NCBI RefSeq assembly: GCF_016920785.2
Contig: NW_024609839.1
Location: 6,102,196-6,166,195 of the forward strand
DNA from: Ixodes scapularis
Taxonomy: Eukaryota > Arthropoda > Arachnida > Ixodida > Ixodidae
DNA length: 64,000 bases
Reading direction: 5' to 3'
Shown here: positions 19,817 to 29,662 of the stretch, piece after piece
Layout: every line of letters begins with the position of its first letter
How positions within the stretch are numbered: the stretch's first letter is position 1
Position numbers and translations under genes: made by a program
The notes under the pieces: model-generated
Databases searched by the model: none
The model's input: only the letters and a program-made list of their open reading frames with translations
What the model was told of the DNA's origin: nothing

Positions 19817-20070
19817 GGAAGGAATGGCGGTAACTAAGAGGAGATTGGAAGATTGGTGGAAAAGATCTAGGGAGGGGTAAAAATACAGATGAAAATAAGC
19901 AATGGAAACACTTTAAAAGAGGGCGGGGGGTGTTAAAACAAAATTTATACAAATTAAAAAACAAAACAAAAAAGAAACAAAAGCATGACGAAATGTTAGG
20001 CTAGGTGGCGCCTGCTGCCGCCCGTTACCAAGGGTATAGCCATTACCATCTATCCATCCATCCATCCGCG

Positions 20071-22335
20071 GTAGCAGATAGAGCTGACGGTTTTGTTGAC
20101 CTCGGATAGATGGCGTCACTGAAACTCTATATAATTAAAGTTTTGTCGAAGATGCCAGGTTTTTGAAACATTTATATTTATACTGGAACGACAAGATTTA
20201 TAGAAAAATTACCTTTTATCGAACAGGTATTTGCACAACTCGCTATCTTGTCACAAGTCCCCCCTTTGACGTCATGCCACGTGTTTCTCATGGCCGCCGC
20301 TCGCGGCTGCAGGTCGGGAAATATTATAATTTTTGTTCTGCAATTACGCGGCGGAATCGCAACGTTTTGATGGAAGGAGATGTGTTTTCTGTCCTCTCTC
20401 ACAAGATAAACAATGTCAGAAATAGAAGATGCAAATTCTTTCAACGTTGAAATTGCTGCACAGCTCCTTTAAATTCTTCTCTCGGACGATTGATTAGTTC
20501 TCAGCATTCTTTATTTGTTTTTATTCCTTAATTTTTCTTTTAACGATGGGCGATTGGAGAGGACCGACTTTTACGGCGGATTTCGCGATGCGTTTCGTTT
20601 AGTCTCGGGGATGTCGCCCTTGGCCCCGCGATTCCTTTATGTTTCTCCCGGGATTGCGAACGAAATTTCCGACGGAGCGCCTTCTAACGACGTCGTGACC
20701 ACGGTTCGCCGTCATCCGAGCTCATGTTCAAATTCAACTTCCTTACTTTAATATTTTTTTTTTTTACTTTAGGGTGTTTCTTTTTTTTTTTGTTTTTTTG
20801 TTCTTTGCAATCGCTGCTCTAGTGAATTTCATTTGGGAAGAAGCGGAAAAGCGTAGGGACCTAGGAAACAACGTGGCCCCTTCCTTGCTCGCGCATTCGG
20901 AAATCCCCAGTTCGAGCAGGAATATTCCGGCCACCGGTGTATTCAGCTGGGGATCTAACGCTCGGATGTTTTCCCGCCGAGTCGTAAAGGGTGCGCACAA
21001 CATAACAAAAGGAACGTTCAGCCTCTTTCATGCATACATAAAGGGAAAGAGAGTTGGCATTCCCTATGCGAGGCTGCGAGAAATTGGAAAATATCTACGG
21101 GAGTGGTATTCGCGCGCGAGAACCACGCTAGGGGGCGCTACTGAACAGCACGTGGATGTCACCCGATACCCGGAATGTGAGGACACCCCGGGTTGTTGAC
21201 ATGGCGGCGTGATTGTTCGCTTTGGGACGCGGCACGGTGGTTCGTTGTTGTCCGCTCGGTGGTGACGGAACGTACTTTGCCCGAAAGAGGTACAGGGTTC
21301 CATCCATATCCGAGAGAAACTCAACGGTAGATGTTCTATTAAAACGCGGCAAAGAAGAGTGGGCGACCGCGATAGTTTGCTCGCATTGCGCTATATTTTT
21401 TACGGTCGTTTGCTTTTCTTAGCAAGTGTCTGTTTCGTTCTCCGTACGCATTCCGCTGGCGGGACTCGGCGCCATCGATAATCAGATAATCCGCCTTTCC
21501 TATTCCCGCCCCACCCGAATTTCTTTCTTCGTGTCGTCCGTGTCACCTGTCGCGCTGCAAAGTTGACAGAACAGTGAAGAGTCTTTTTATGTTATCCGAA
21601 ACGGAAGAAGGCTTCCGTGTCTCTTTAACAAATCCGGTCCCGAGGATCCAACAGTCGCACGAGTCTTGCCTTTCTTAGGGTGCAGTAGTCGCGGCGTAAT
21701 GTTGTTATAAAAAAAAAAAAAAAAAAAAAACATGCTGGATGTTTTACTATTTTGCCTGCCGGTAGACGCTATTGGGATCTTTTTTTCGTGCAATAAAATG
21801 TGCGTTGCTGTACGTTTAACATTAATACTACGACTGTTAATTAGTCTAGACGGATTATGGCCAGCAAGACAAAATGTCATATAACGTCCCCAAAAAACAG
21901 GCTGTGATCTTAGGGTTTGTTGCGTTTTCTTGACACTAATCATAACTGGGCCACAAAAGTACTTTCTTCACTCGCAGGTCAGTTATAAAGAAATTCCACA
22001 TCATCTCTCTTCTTAATTATATTCTCATTATGGTCGTTTCATAACATTTACATCTGTGCAATGTCTCAAGTGGCTGTCATTAAAGCGCTCTCGATCAAAT
22101 GATTTGTTATTTAAATGTAACAAACTGACTCTCTGATAAAAATAATTTTACAGAACTATTCCCACTGTATACTCGTTTTGATCTCAAACAAAAAAAATAA
22201 GTAATTGTTCGTAATGACGTCAGAGTCATGTGATACGCATATTTCTCTGGTCCGCGGACCAGGTTCTCCTAAATGGTCCGCCATGTGAATACGTATTTAA
22301 AATAGCCGTGTTTGGTGCAACTTTGCGTCGCAGTC
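20071..22335. other. Stretch without recognised gene
   Basis: The longest frame, 20774-21199 (+), encodes 141 residues with a hydrophobic phenylalanine-rich start that comes from a T-rich tract, so it may be chance. Near 20424 a short frame MSEIEDANSFNVEIAAQLL ends after 19 codons. Poly-A of 22 bases lies at 21709-21730. No domain recognised. Confidence 0.4.
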
Positions 22336-22339
22336 TTAA

Positions 22340-22472
22340 AGGCCGACGTACACTTGGCGCTTTCCACTTTTGCCCGCCTCCTCCTTCCTTATATCCCCTC
22401 CACTTTTTACTTCTCATCGCAGCTTAGGAGAGGATTATCTTCCTTGCAGAAAACCGAAGCTCTACGTCGGCC
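22340..22472. mobile_element. Miniature transposon with TTAA flanks (piggyBac-like)
   Basis: Inverted ends AGGCCGACGTA and TACGTCGGCC are flanked directly by TTAA on both sides (22336-22339 and 22473-22476). A TTAA duplication is the piggyBac hallmark. The inverted repeats are only about 11 bp, the core is pyrimidine-rich and it has no coding. Confidence 0.7.
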
Positions 22473-22476
22473 TTAA

Positions 22477-23970
22477 AACTAGAGTTTGGGTCTTGAGCTG
22501 CGGGATTAATTACAGTGGGAATGCGCACCTCGTCGCCTTGTATATCGTGAAATATAGTTGACAAAATACGCTTCACAATGGATAGGGTGGCGCAAATCAT
22601 CTAAAAGTAATCGTATTTCTAAAATTTCTCGAAAGTTTCGGACCAGCCCTTACAGTCTACTTTTGATAGAAACACTGATGGACAGTCACAACGCTTGTAC
22701 TCACAGTGACGTGGGCGAAGAACCATACAGAAAGGAGTGATCAAATTTCTTCACTCTAATTTCTACGCACTTTCGTGCTCTAATCGAAGCTCGCCTAAAA
22801 TACCCGAATGAACAATTTCTTATACAAGGATAAACATGTTGAGGCTTCTCGACAAGATGCCGCTGTATTCAATTTCAAAATAAGTATCACCCTCGCTAAT
22901 TCATGATTTTTTTTGTTAATTAGTATTGATGCTCTACTCGACATGGAAGCTTCTTAATTGGTAGCTTTCTGGCGGTCTGCGTGCGTAATCTTCATAGTCC
23001 TTTTGTTCAGCCTACAGACACATAAATGTGTTGTCCATCACATAGAAGAGCCAATTACAGACTTATATATGTTTGAAAGGTTATTTATATGTCAGGAACG
23101 CATATTTATTTAAATCACCTTCAAAAGCATAAACCTTTTTAAGGCTCTCTAATCACTGATACACCTATCTATCGAGGATAAAAACACAGGAAAAGACTTC
23201 CAAAGCATCGTTGAGATAATCTAGAGGTGCCTGCGATTATGGCGTATATCTTTAAGGAAATCGGCCCCTCATTTATGTTGTCAAAGCAGTCAGTAATTAA
23301 AACAATTTTTATTAGCGTGAATAAATTTGAATGTATGATATTCACATAACCATTTGAGGCTAACACGAAGGGTCGATACTTTTTTTTTCTTTCCTTTATT
23401 GTGAGGGGACGATAATCGAAAATACGCCAGCTGTTAAACCGTTCTGCGGAAACGTCTTTTTTCTTTTCGCTGTTTGGCAGTATGAACTTCTGGGTCGCGG
23501 AGTATGCCAAAATGGACTGTATGCTCACATGATGGATCTGAGGGCAAATATAGGAAATAAGTAGAAAGAGAGAGATGCTAAATGGCATTCTGCTAAATAA
23601 TATCCCATACATAATACCCTACTGCTAAAAGAAATATACATAGAGATGCTTGCAGTGATATTCCTAATCACGCATAAATAGCGCGAAGTACAAATATTCT
23701 TATATTTATAATATAAATCACGTTTAGGTATCAGCTTGCATGAGCTCGAAACTTGGCGAAATACTGGCGAAATATTCGGTTCTACGTGCACTTGTTTCGG
23801 ACATTGACGTTACAACTCTCCTTTATCAGTCATATGCTCAGACCAGGGCTCTCGCCAGGAATTCCTGAGGGGTGGACATTACCGAAGGGGCGGGGGGGGG
23901 GGGGGGGGTTTGTTTATCTTGTTGTTCGCCTGAAATTGACGGGAAGTGGAGTTCATGTTTGCACCGGACT
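22477..23970. other. AT-rich stretch without recognised gene
   Basis: Only short AT-rich frames. A 17-18 base poly-G tract lies at about 23891-23908, close to the 3' end of the P-like transposase remnant. Confidence 0.45.
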
Positions 23971-23975
23971 TTCAA

Positions 23976-25441
23976 CATATAACAGCAAAAGCGTTTTCAA
24001 GAGTGTCCTGGTTCAAATGGCGGGTTAAAAGGTAGGAAAAAGCGTAATTAACCGCGAGGTGATTGCTGAGCAGCAGCAGTGGCCTAACTGTCAAGCAGAA
24101 GAAGCCATGAATGCAGTGCGGCTGCCTTCTACACCCGAGTACTTGCAGACTTTTAAAAACCAGAATGCACTCTTTCAGAAATTCCTCATGGATAGAGCCT
24201 TTACACATTGCAGAGGCATATCGCGTCTTTTCAAATTTCTGCGAGCTTTTTTTAGGCTGTCAAAGAGACGGTCGATTCTTTCAACCAATCTCGCTGTGTG
24301 AACAACTGTGGCTGGCAATTGCTGAAAAGTAACAAGGGCATACAATGCAGCTGCGCAGTGATTGCTAAACACTTGAGCTGCTAGCTTCACCGACATCTTT
24401 GACGAGAAAGTCAAATTAAAATGCTTCTCGTTCAGCTTTGGCATAGAACAGATCTCAAGTTTACGGTCCTTTTCATAAGCTTCCTTGATGTAGGAACCTT
24501 TCACTATGTAATCACCAACTTTTTAGTCGTATCTGAATAACATGTTTCTGAGACACTTCAAAAAAGATCCGGAGCATCGAAAAAGAAAAAAAAAGTGTCT
24601 TGCCTTTGATCTCTACTTTCGGCAGTTGCGATGCTTGAAAAAGAGACACGTTCTGGCGCCCTTGATCGCATACAACAGCTACCGGCTCCAGAGCAGCGTC
24701 CACAAGGGCGCTGTAGCACTGGAAAAAGAGATCTTTTAGTACATCTGAAGGTGTGCCTTTGTGAGCAAAAAGATAGCCAAACGGCTGCTTCCACGGTGTT
24801 CCGACTCCTTTTGCCATGAACATGAGAACCTTCTTTGCCAGCTTTTTGCCTTGCTGTCCACTATGTTCTTCTTCAAGCCTGTCAGACGAGGGGTGTATGG
24901 AAGCTCTTTTTTGATGTGCATTTCATCAAAGACTATGCTGCAGACCCTATGGGCTCGAGAAAAAGAAGCTTCCCGCCTTTTTATCAGCTCGAAAATGCCA
25001 GGGTAAAATTCAACCTCCAGTGGCACACCCTGAAGCCATAGCTGCAGTGACCTCACTAATGGCAGCCTGACCAGTCGCCTGCAATACTTATTTATAGCTT
25101 TTGGGGCTATGAAAGTAGAGACCTAAAGTCAAGGCTTTGTTGTGGCTGCACCATCTCTGGCCAAACCGGCTCACATTGCTCATCCTAAGCTCGGCTTCAA
25201 CGAGTGCAGTGACAGGAGGAGACACATGAACGCGGACACTCTCAACGACTTCGGCAACAGTGCTCATCTGACGTTGTCGTTGCAGCCTTCTTTGCACCGT
25301 CTTGTTACGCTCTTGAAGCTGTCGCACCTCGGCTCTCAGGGGTTCATCTTCTTGTTGCCGATACTGCGGCTTTTGTCGGGTGCGGCAATTTGACAAATGA
25401 CCCAGATAAAGTCTCCAAGAAAAACTTGCATTCGCCATCAA
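23976..25441 (-). pseudogene. P-like transposase core (coiled coil, RNase-H-like domain, C-terminal block)
   Basis: The first 117 codons (25441-25088) include LRAEVRQLQERNKTVQRRL, a probable dimerising coiled coil, and then SHNKALTLGLYFHSPKSYK, the conserved pre-catalytic block. A one-base frameshift leads to the frame with VEFYPGIFELIKRR and the first Asp (FDEMH). After a further shift come WKQPFGYLFAHKG and the second Asp (CDQGRQN). A third shift in an A/T-rich tract (FFFFFDAPDLF) leads to the KMSVKLAAQVFSN region and finally NQDTLENAFAV with the Glu. A GTP-binding insertion region is expected in this family but was not separately identified. Confidence 0.85.
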
Positions 25442-26228
25442 TTTATTAAATGTGTAATCTATTCACGCTCAAGAATATTCCTCAATGATTTGAAGTGTAT
25501 TTAAACAAGAACAGCAAGTGTGACGTGACAGGCTACACATATGCAATTCAAGTTAAGGAAACCAGCAGTACATCTTTATGTCGGACCAGGCGCTTCATGT
25601 TGGCCAGGGACCTGATAGTCCAAAAAGACTAAGGGCGCACACAGAATCATGCAAGTCAGAATAGGCATCCGAAGTGTGAAATGCATTTTCTTAAAGCTTG
25701 ACCATATCTTACTTAGGCCCATGGCACTGTAACAGTGAAGCGTTCGCACAATAATAGGCAACTAAAGTTTGGCAGATAGGACAAGGGACCATGAGAGGCT
25801 CAGCATCAAACATATTTGACCAGGGCAGCTTTTCGATAACTTAAAAAAAAACAAAAAAAAACAAACACTGTCTTACGTGAGGTTTTGCGGGAAGACTTAT
25901 GATTCAGTGAAACCGGTTGAGCTGTTTTGATTTGACGGTGTTAACACCTGCGTGTGGAACTTTTTTTTTTTGTCTTTTTGTGTGCTTGAGAATGACAATA
26001 CCGTGAAACACAAAAATGTGGTGAACTTTGAACAAACTTCGATTTGTAGCTGTGAGCTACCCGGTCTTGTGTTATGTGACCCCTTGCGCCATCAGCTCTC
26101 AAGATAAAGTTTAGTTTCCGCCGGTTTTTTTCGAGCCTTGGCTTTTTACTTTTGAGGCCTGACCTTTTATAATTTCACAAAAAAGAACATGCAAAAGAAA
26201 AAAAGTTGGCATCATACAAAGCACTCAC

Positions 26229-26368
26229 ATTTGTGAGAAGGCCTAGCAGCACAGCCAGCGAGAGAGTTTCTAGGGGACGGTGAAGAAACCAAAATCTCCA
26301 TGTCAGCCAATCCCCGCTGGACTCTTGAGCAGAAGCAGCATCTTGACGTAGAGCGTAGCTGTGATCAG
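26229..26368 (-). CDS. Candidate linker exon after the tandem set (140 bp)
   Basis: A strong polypyrimidine tract and CTTTTGCAG/CTG precede 140 bases open in the phase-1 frame (DHSYALRQDAASAQESSGDW), ending at CAAAT/GTGAGT. Entry phase 1 matches the upstream exons and exit is phase 0. No domain recognised. Confidence 0.5.
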
Positions 26369-26599
26369 CTGCAAAAGAAAAAAAAATGTTTTTGCGAAAA
26401 CTGCAAGTAAGAAAGCAAGTTCAACAGAGTGGAAAGTTGGGCGAGTTGGACGTTCATGTAAGCTGGCAGAAACAGTGCCTCTCCGTGTACTTTTACAGCG
26501 TCTGTCTGTATACTATTTTTTTCCTGTCCTTCGTCAAGTTGCGCTGTTTCTACCAGTTAAGAAAGCAAGCTCAGGAAAAAAGGGAATAAGAAGATATCA

Positions 26600-26699
26600 C
26601 AAACAATATTCGGCCACCACATATTATTGGCCCCTAATGGACTGTTCTCTAGTAAGGTGCACGAGTATGTGTGGTCCAATGAAGCCACAGAAATCCGCT
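26600..26699 (-). CDS. Tandem linker exon, copy 0 (partial)
   Basis: Acceptor AAATTGCAG/AGC aligns with those of copies 1 and 2, and the frame stays open (RISVASLDHTYSCTLLENS). The 3' limit is unclear, with no obvious donor at the homologous place. Confidence 0.45.
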
Positions 26700-26786
26700 C
26701 TGCAATTTTAATGTGAACTTAGCAATTGAGAAGAGGTTGAATTCCTGGCTTATTCCCCTATTTGAACGCACAAGAAGGATATTCCC

Positions 26787-26900
26787 CTTCGTTCCATGAC
26801 AGGTTTATTTCAGAAGACTGCTGGTCAGGGTGACTACAGGAACGCCACCAGTCTGAGCGGCCGGAGTACGTGCAGCTCGATGAGGCTGGCCAAATCCTCT
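26787..26900 (-). CDS. Tandem linker exon, copy 1 (114 bp), donor mutated
   Basis: Same length and phase as copy 2 and homologous along its whole length (PASSSCTYSGRSDWWRS, then CSHPDQQSSEINL). Acceptor AAATTTGCAG/AGA is intact, but the aligned donor reads G/GGGAAT instead of G/GTGATT, so this exon could not be spliced normally. Confidence 0.6.
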
Positions 26901-26980
26901 CTGCAAATTTAGCGTGGAGTTAGCCATGGAATAGTAGTTGAGTTCCTTCCTTTATTCTAACACACGACAAAGAAAATCAC

Positions 26981-27094
26981 CTTGTTCCCACAAAAGTTCC
27001 ATTTTGGAAGACTGGTCGTCAGGGTGACCACAGAAGCTCCGTGAGTCTGAACTGCCGAAGCATGTGTAGCTCGATGAGGGTGGCGAACTCACCT
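26981..27094 (-). CDS. Tandem linker exon, copy 2 (114 bp)
   Basis: Acceptor AAATTTGCAG/AGG and donor ACAAG/GTGATT bound 114 bases, phase 1-1, open. It encodes a Ser-rich segment with PPSSSYTCFGSSDSRS and then CGHPDDQSSKM. Confidence 0.65.
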
Positions 27095-27143
27095 CTGCAA
27101 ATTTATGGTGAGTTCGCCTATTTTAACACAAAATGTAAATCAC

Positions 27144-27233
27144 TTTCTTTCATGGGCAGCTTTATTATGGAAGACTGGGTGCCGGCAAGGCAAAAGATGC
27201 TCTGTGGACCGATTTTGACGTTGATTATATCAC
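27144..27233 (-). CDS. Tandem linker exon, copy 3 (90 bp)
   Basis: Bounded by TTTCTTTGAG/GTG and GAAA/GTGATT; 90 bases, phase 1-1, no stop. Its last third (GTQSSIIKLPMKE) aligns with the end of the 114-bp copies (DDQSSKMELLWEQ). The acceptor is the weakest of the set. Confidence 0.5.
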
Positions 27234-27426
27234 CTCAAAGAAAACATGTCATTATAAAAGGGCCTGAAATGAACTTCTAGTAGTACCTCTGACCATGTTC
27301 TACCAGCTTTTCCCAGCTAATCTCACGTAGTTCTATTGCAACATGCTCAAGTCACGAGGACCATGAGGTAATGCAATGGTGCTGGCAGTTGCTGCCACTT
27401 TAGGGTAGTTCAGCGGAAAAGCTCAC

Positions 27427-27483
27427 CATGCACAACTGCTGAACCTGGAGAGCTTTTGCTGGAAATGTCGCCATGTGTCGCCT
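27427..27483 (-). CDS. Linker exon 3 (57 bp, phase 1-1)
   Basis: Acceptor TTATTTGCAG/AGG and donor CATG/GTGAGC bound 57 bases, open in the joined frame and rich in Ser (GDISSKSSPGSAVV). Both ends are phase 1, so it can be skipped without changing frame. Its acceptor context matches those of the tandem exons downstream. Confidence 0.65.
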
Positions 27484-27613
27484 CTGCAAATAATATAAAA
27501 ATGTTATGATCCCACAGAAGCAATATTTCAGCCCCATGTGGTAACTATTTTTCTAAGAGCGGGTTAACCATGCTTAGTCACAAAGTGCACGGAAGGTTTA
27601 TTGGTCTGCTTAC

Positions 27614-27777
27614 TTTTTGTGGCAAGCGCACTTGGCAACGCATTGTGACGGAGATGTCCAGGGCGCAGGAAAGCTGACTCCTCGAAATGTAAGGAGCAAA
27701 CTACCCTGCCTCGTAGCTGCCATGGAGTCTTCCCCTGTAGACTTCGGTTGTTGCAGAATCGAACCCAGGCTTCGCGC
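27614..27777 (-). CDS. THAP exon 2
   Basis: Acceptor TATCTGCAG precedes 164 bases open in the joined frame, and the donor is AAAAA/GTAAGC. It carries the rest of the THAP domain: REAWVRFC, then VVCSLHFEESAFL, where C and H complete the zinc site, and the closing NALPSAL in place of the usual AVPT-type motif. The exon leaves phase 1 (one base over). Confidence 0.88.
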
Positions 27778-28265
27778 CTGCAGATAAGGCATGGTGCTAT
27801 GAAGGTGCCGTGAATACTCACGAAAAAAAAAGTAGCTAAAATGTCCACAAACCAAAGCAAATCAGAGGAAGGACGTTAACAAATGCATGATATCAGCGCT
27901 ATGTGTACACCACGAAGAGTAAAAACATGAGTCTTACGTACAGATGCCCTATTATATATCTATGTTGTACCACTGATAACCACGCCGATGATCACGACAC
28001 TCGGCTCCTCAGAGCCGGGCCGGTACAGGTAATTTTGAATGTCGTGGGCACTTTTATAATGACGGCACACAACGCTGCGAACTCAGAGTGACTTCGAAGT
28101 TAAAACATTCCTAGCATAACATATTACGCGTTCAGGTGTAGTTTCTTGCGCACATCCAGTCAACCCTAATAGTTTTAGGCAAAACTAACAAGAGTTGAGA
28201 GAAGACCGAGCAAGGGGGCATGACATAACACTGCAGGCATGTCACTGACAGTAGCGAAGCCTCAC

Positions 28266-28372
28266 CTTCGAGAGTCGAGGGGAAACCGGTGCAGCGAGAT
28301 GCCAGCCGTGCGGGTGCCGCTTTCACACATTTCCGCGGAGCACCGTTTCTTTGCGTATAGCGCTGTGCTCAT
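28266..28372 (-). CDS. THAP exon 1
   Basis: Starts at an ATG (28370-28372) and encodes 35 residues plus two bases, ending at the donor AG/GTGAGG. It holds the first half of the C2CH THAP finger: KKRCSAEMCES gives the two cysteines, followed by LHRFPLD, the conserved LHxFP block. It joins exon 2 in frame (AG plus G makes Arg). Upstream sequence to about 28600 is GC-rich and could hold the promoter, but no core element was recognised. Confidence 0.85.
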
Positions 28373-28935
28373 CGTCGCAAAAGACGTTGAGCCCCTTGGA
28401 CGCAGTTGCGTCCAAGATCCAAGCACACGACTGCCCAGTTCCCGCGCAGGTAACTGGGCTAATCACGCCCGAGCGAACAACAAAACTCCACTGCCGCTAA
28501 AACAATTAAAAGCGAAGAGCATGTGGAAGCCCAAACACAAGCAAGCAGACGGACGTCAGCAGCCCGCCTTTCCGCGCGCCACGAGGTCTACAAAGAGCTC
28601 CAAATATCGCTCTTGCTAGCCGGCCTTTTTGCCAGTGGCGTACAGAGGACGCTAATAGGAAGTATGCATAATATTAGCAAAAACAAAGACAGTTTTGAAT
28701 TTTGTAGCGCGCCAAATATGATTGATAATATCTAGTAATTATATTTAGCTTGTTTTAAAATACTAATAATTGTACTTCTTGCCACAAACTAATTAATTTT
28801 AATAATGTTTGTCCCCACCTCTGCTAGTCGCGCTTCAGTCGCATCCTTCACGTGACCCTCCAGGTCGATATCGCTGTCGATTTGTTTTGAACCGCTTTTT
28901 GGCCGAAGCCTCGCTACCCATGTACATATGTGTGG
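28373..28935. other. Upstream of the P-like gene, no recognised gene
   Basis: GC-rich to about 28620, then AT-rich. No clear terminal inverted repeat for the P-like element and no other feature recognised. Confidence 0.4.
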
Positions 28936-29105
28936 AATCTGTGGTATGGAACGTGAAAATGTGTGGTATGGAACGTGGTTATATACGCATTTGAGCATTT
29001 GACTGCAGCGCCCTCTCGTCTATAAACGTTGCGCCAATGCATTAAAGCTTAACGCGATTATATACGCATTTGACAGCAGCGCCCTCCCCTGTATAGACGT
29101 TGAGC
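28936..29105. repeat. Two short direct duplications
   Basis: GTGTGGTATGGAACGTG-like words repeat at about 28941 and 28960. A roughly 50-bp block starting TTATATACGCATTTGA, with GCAGCGCCCTC, repeats at about 28978 and 29058. They lie just upstream of the tRNA gene. Confidence 0.75.
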
Positions 29106-29182
29106 GGCTACATGCAAAGTTTCATTCATGACATCCCCAGCTCTTGAGTTACTACCGCATCTCAGATCCCTCTGCTCGTCCC

Positions 29183-29264
29183 GCAGTCGTGGCCGAGTGG
29201 TTAAGGCGATGGGCTAGAAATCCATTGGGGTCTCCCCGCACAGGTTCGAATCCTGTCGACTGCG
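29183..29264 (+). tRNA. tRNA-Ser (anticodon AGA)
   Basis: An 82-base cloverleaf with the 7-bp acceptor stem GCAGTCG/CGACTGC plus discriminator G. The D-arm/A box is TGGCCGAGTGG, the anticodon loop is CTAGAAA with anticodon AGA, the long variable arm is typical of serine tRNAs, and the T-arm/B box is GGTTCGAATCC. One G-T wobble closes the anticodon stem. No CCA is encoded, as expected in eukaryotes. It inserts Ser at UCU (UCC by I34). All stems pair, so it looks functional. Confidence 0.97.
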
Positions 29265-29270
29265 CGAACA

Positions 29271-29281
29271 TTTTTTTTTTT
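29271..29281 (+). terminator. RNA polymerase III T-run
   Basis: Eleven T residues six bases after the tRNA, the normal Pol III stop. Confidence 0.92.
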
Positions 29282-29483
29282 AAAGAAGACAGATGGGATG
29301 GCAATCGATGTGAGTAAGGACGCCAGACAAGGCTAGACGCTAAGAAGCTTCGCCCAAAAAAAAAACAACAAAAACAAACAGATGTGGGCGGTTAGTTGGA
29401 GTGGTAGCCACTGCCGCCCACCGTGGGGAGAGCCCTGGCTCAGACATTTTATTAGGTTGCGGCGCATCACCGCTAAATATATA

Positions 29484-29662
29484 TGGGCGGTTTCATTTGG
29501 ATTCAGGCAACGAGGGGCAGTCGTATTTTTTATTTTGCTTCAAATTTTTATATTTCGTGGAGCATGTTCCAAGAAGAACGATCCTTTTTTTATTTTCATG
29601 TCCTGACATGGGTTTGGTTTCTGTGAAAAAAAATTGTGCATTAGCACGGTCGCGCTTCTGAC
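29484..29662 (+). repeat. Dispersed repeat with CAACGAGGGGCAGTCGTA, copy 1
   Basis: About 150 bases starting ATATATGGGCGGTTTCATTT, including CATGTTCCAAGAAGAACG and ATGTCCTGACATG, match the minus strand of 31575-31730 at about 85-90 percent by eye. Here it directly precedes the SGNH frame, so it may be the leader of the same LINE. Confidence 0.8.

Larger units (their letters stand above)
18590..20070 (+). mobile_element. LINE 3' part with zinc-finger RT carboxy end and (CCAT)n tail
   Basis: Plus-strand LINE, 5'-truncated. RT motifs are GLPRGLRQGYPLSPLL (18605-18650) and LMFIDDIVLVSES (18755-18795), where the usual Y/FADD is FIDD with both aspartates kept. The carboxy part (18913-19344 and 19370-19816, broken by one stop/frameshift) includes a CCHC zinc finger CDICKRERKTIEHVILRC near 19670-19725. 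The 3' end reads TAGGTGGCGCCTGCTGCCGC, then AAGGGTATAGCCATTACC and a (CCAT)n tail at 20045-20069. The same 3' end occurs in reverse at 33151-33210. Confidence 0.9.
23976..28372 (-). pseudogene. P-element/THAP9-like transposase gene, spliced and decayed
   Basis: On the minus strand, exons assemble into the domain order of P transposase/THAP9: a THAP zinc finger, a serine-rich linker, a Leu/Glu/Arg coiled coil, an RNase-H-like core and a carboxy-terminal block with the last catalytic residue. The putative triad is D at 24925-24927 (SIVFDEMHIKK), D at 24665-24667 (VVCDQGRQNVSLF) and E at 23996-23998 (NQDTLENAFAV). A WKQPFGY block (about 24780-24800) and a KMSVKLAAQVFSNHCAA block (about 24355-24410) match the family. 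At least three frameshifts (near 25108, 24860 and 24580) and a stop straight after NQDTLENAFAVIC make it inactive. No terminal inverted repeats were located. A domesticated host gene is less likely because of the frameshifts. Confidence 0.88.

Noticed and set aside
20774..21199. 141-codon plus frame with a hydrophobic start resembling a signal peptide
   Set aside because: The hydrophobic start derives from a T-rich tract, there is no recognisable domain and a minus frame overlaps it; kept only as a note.
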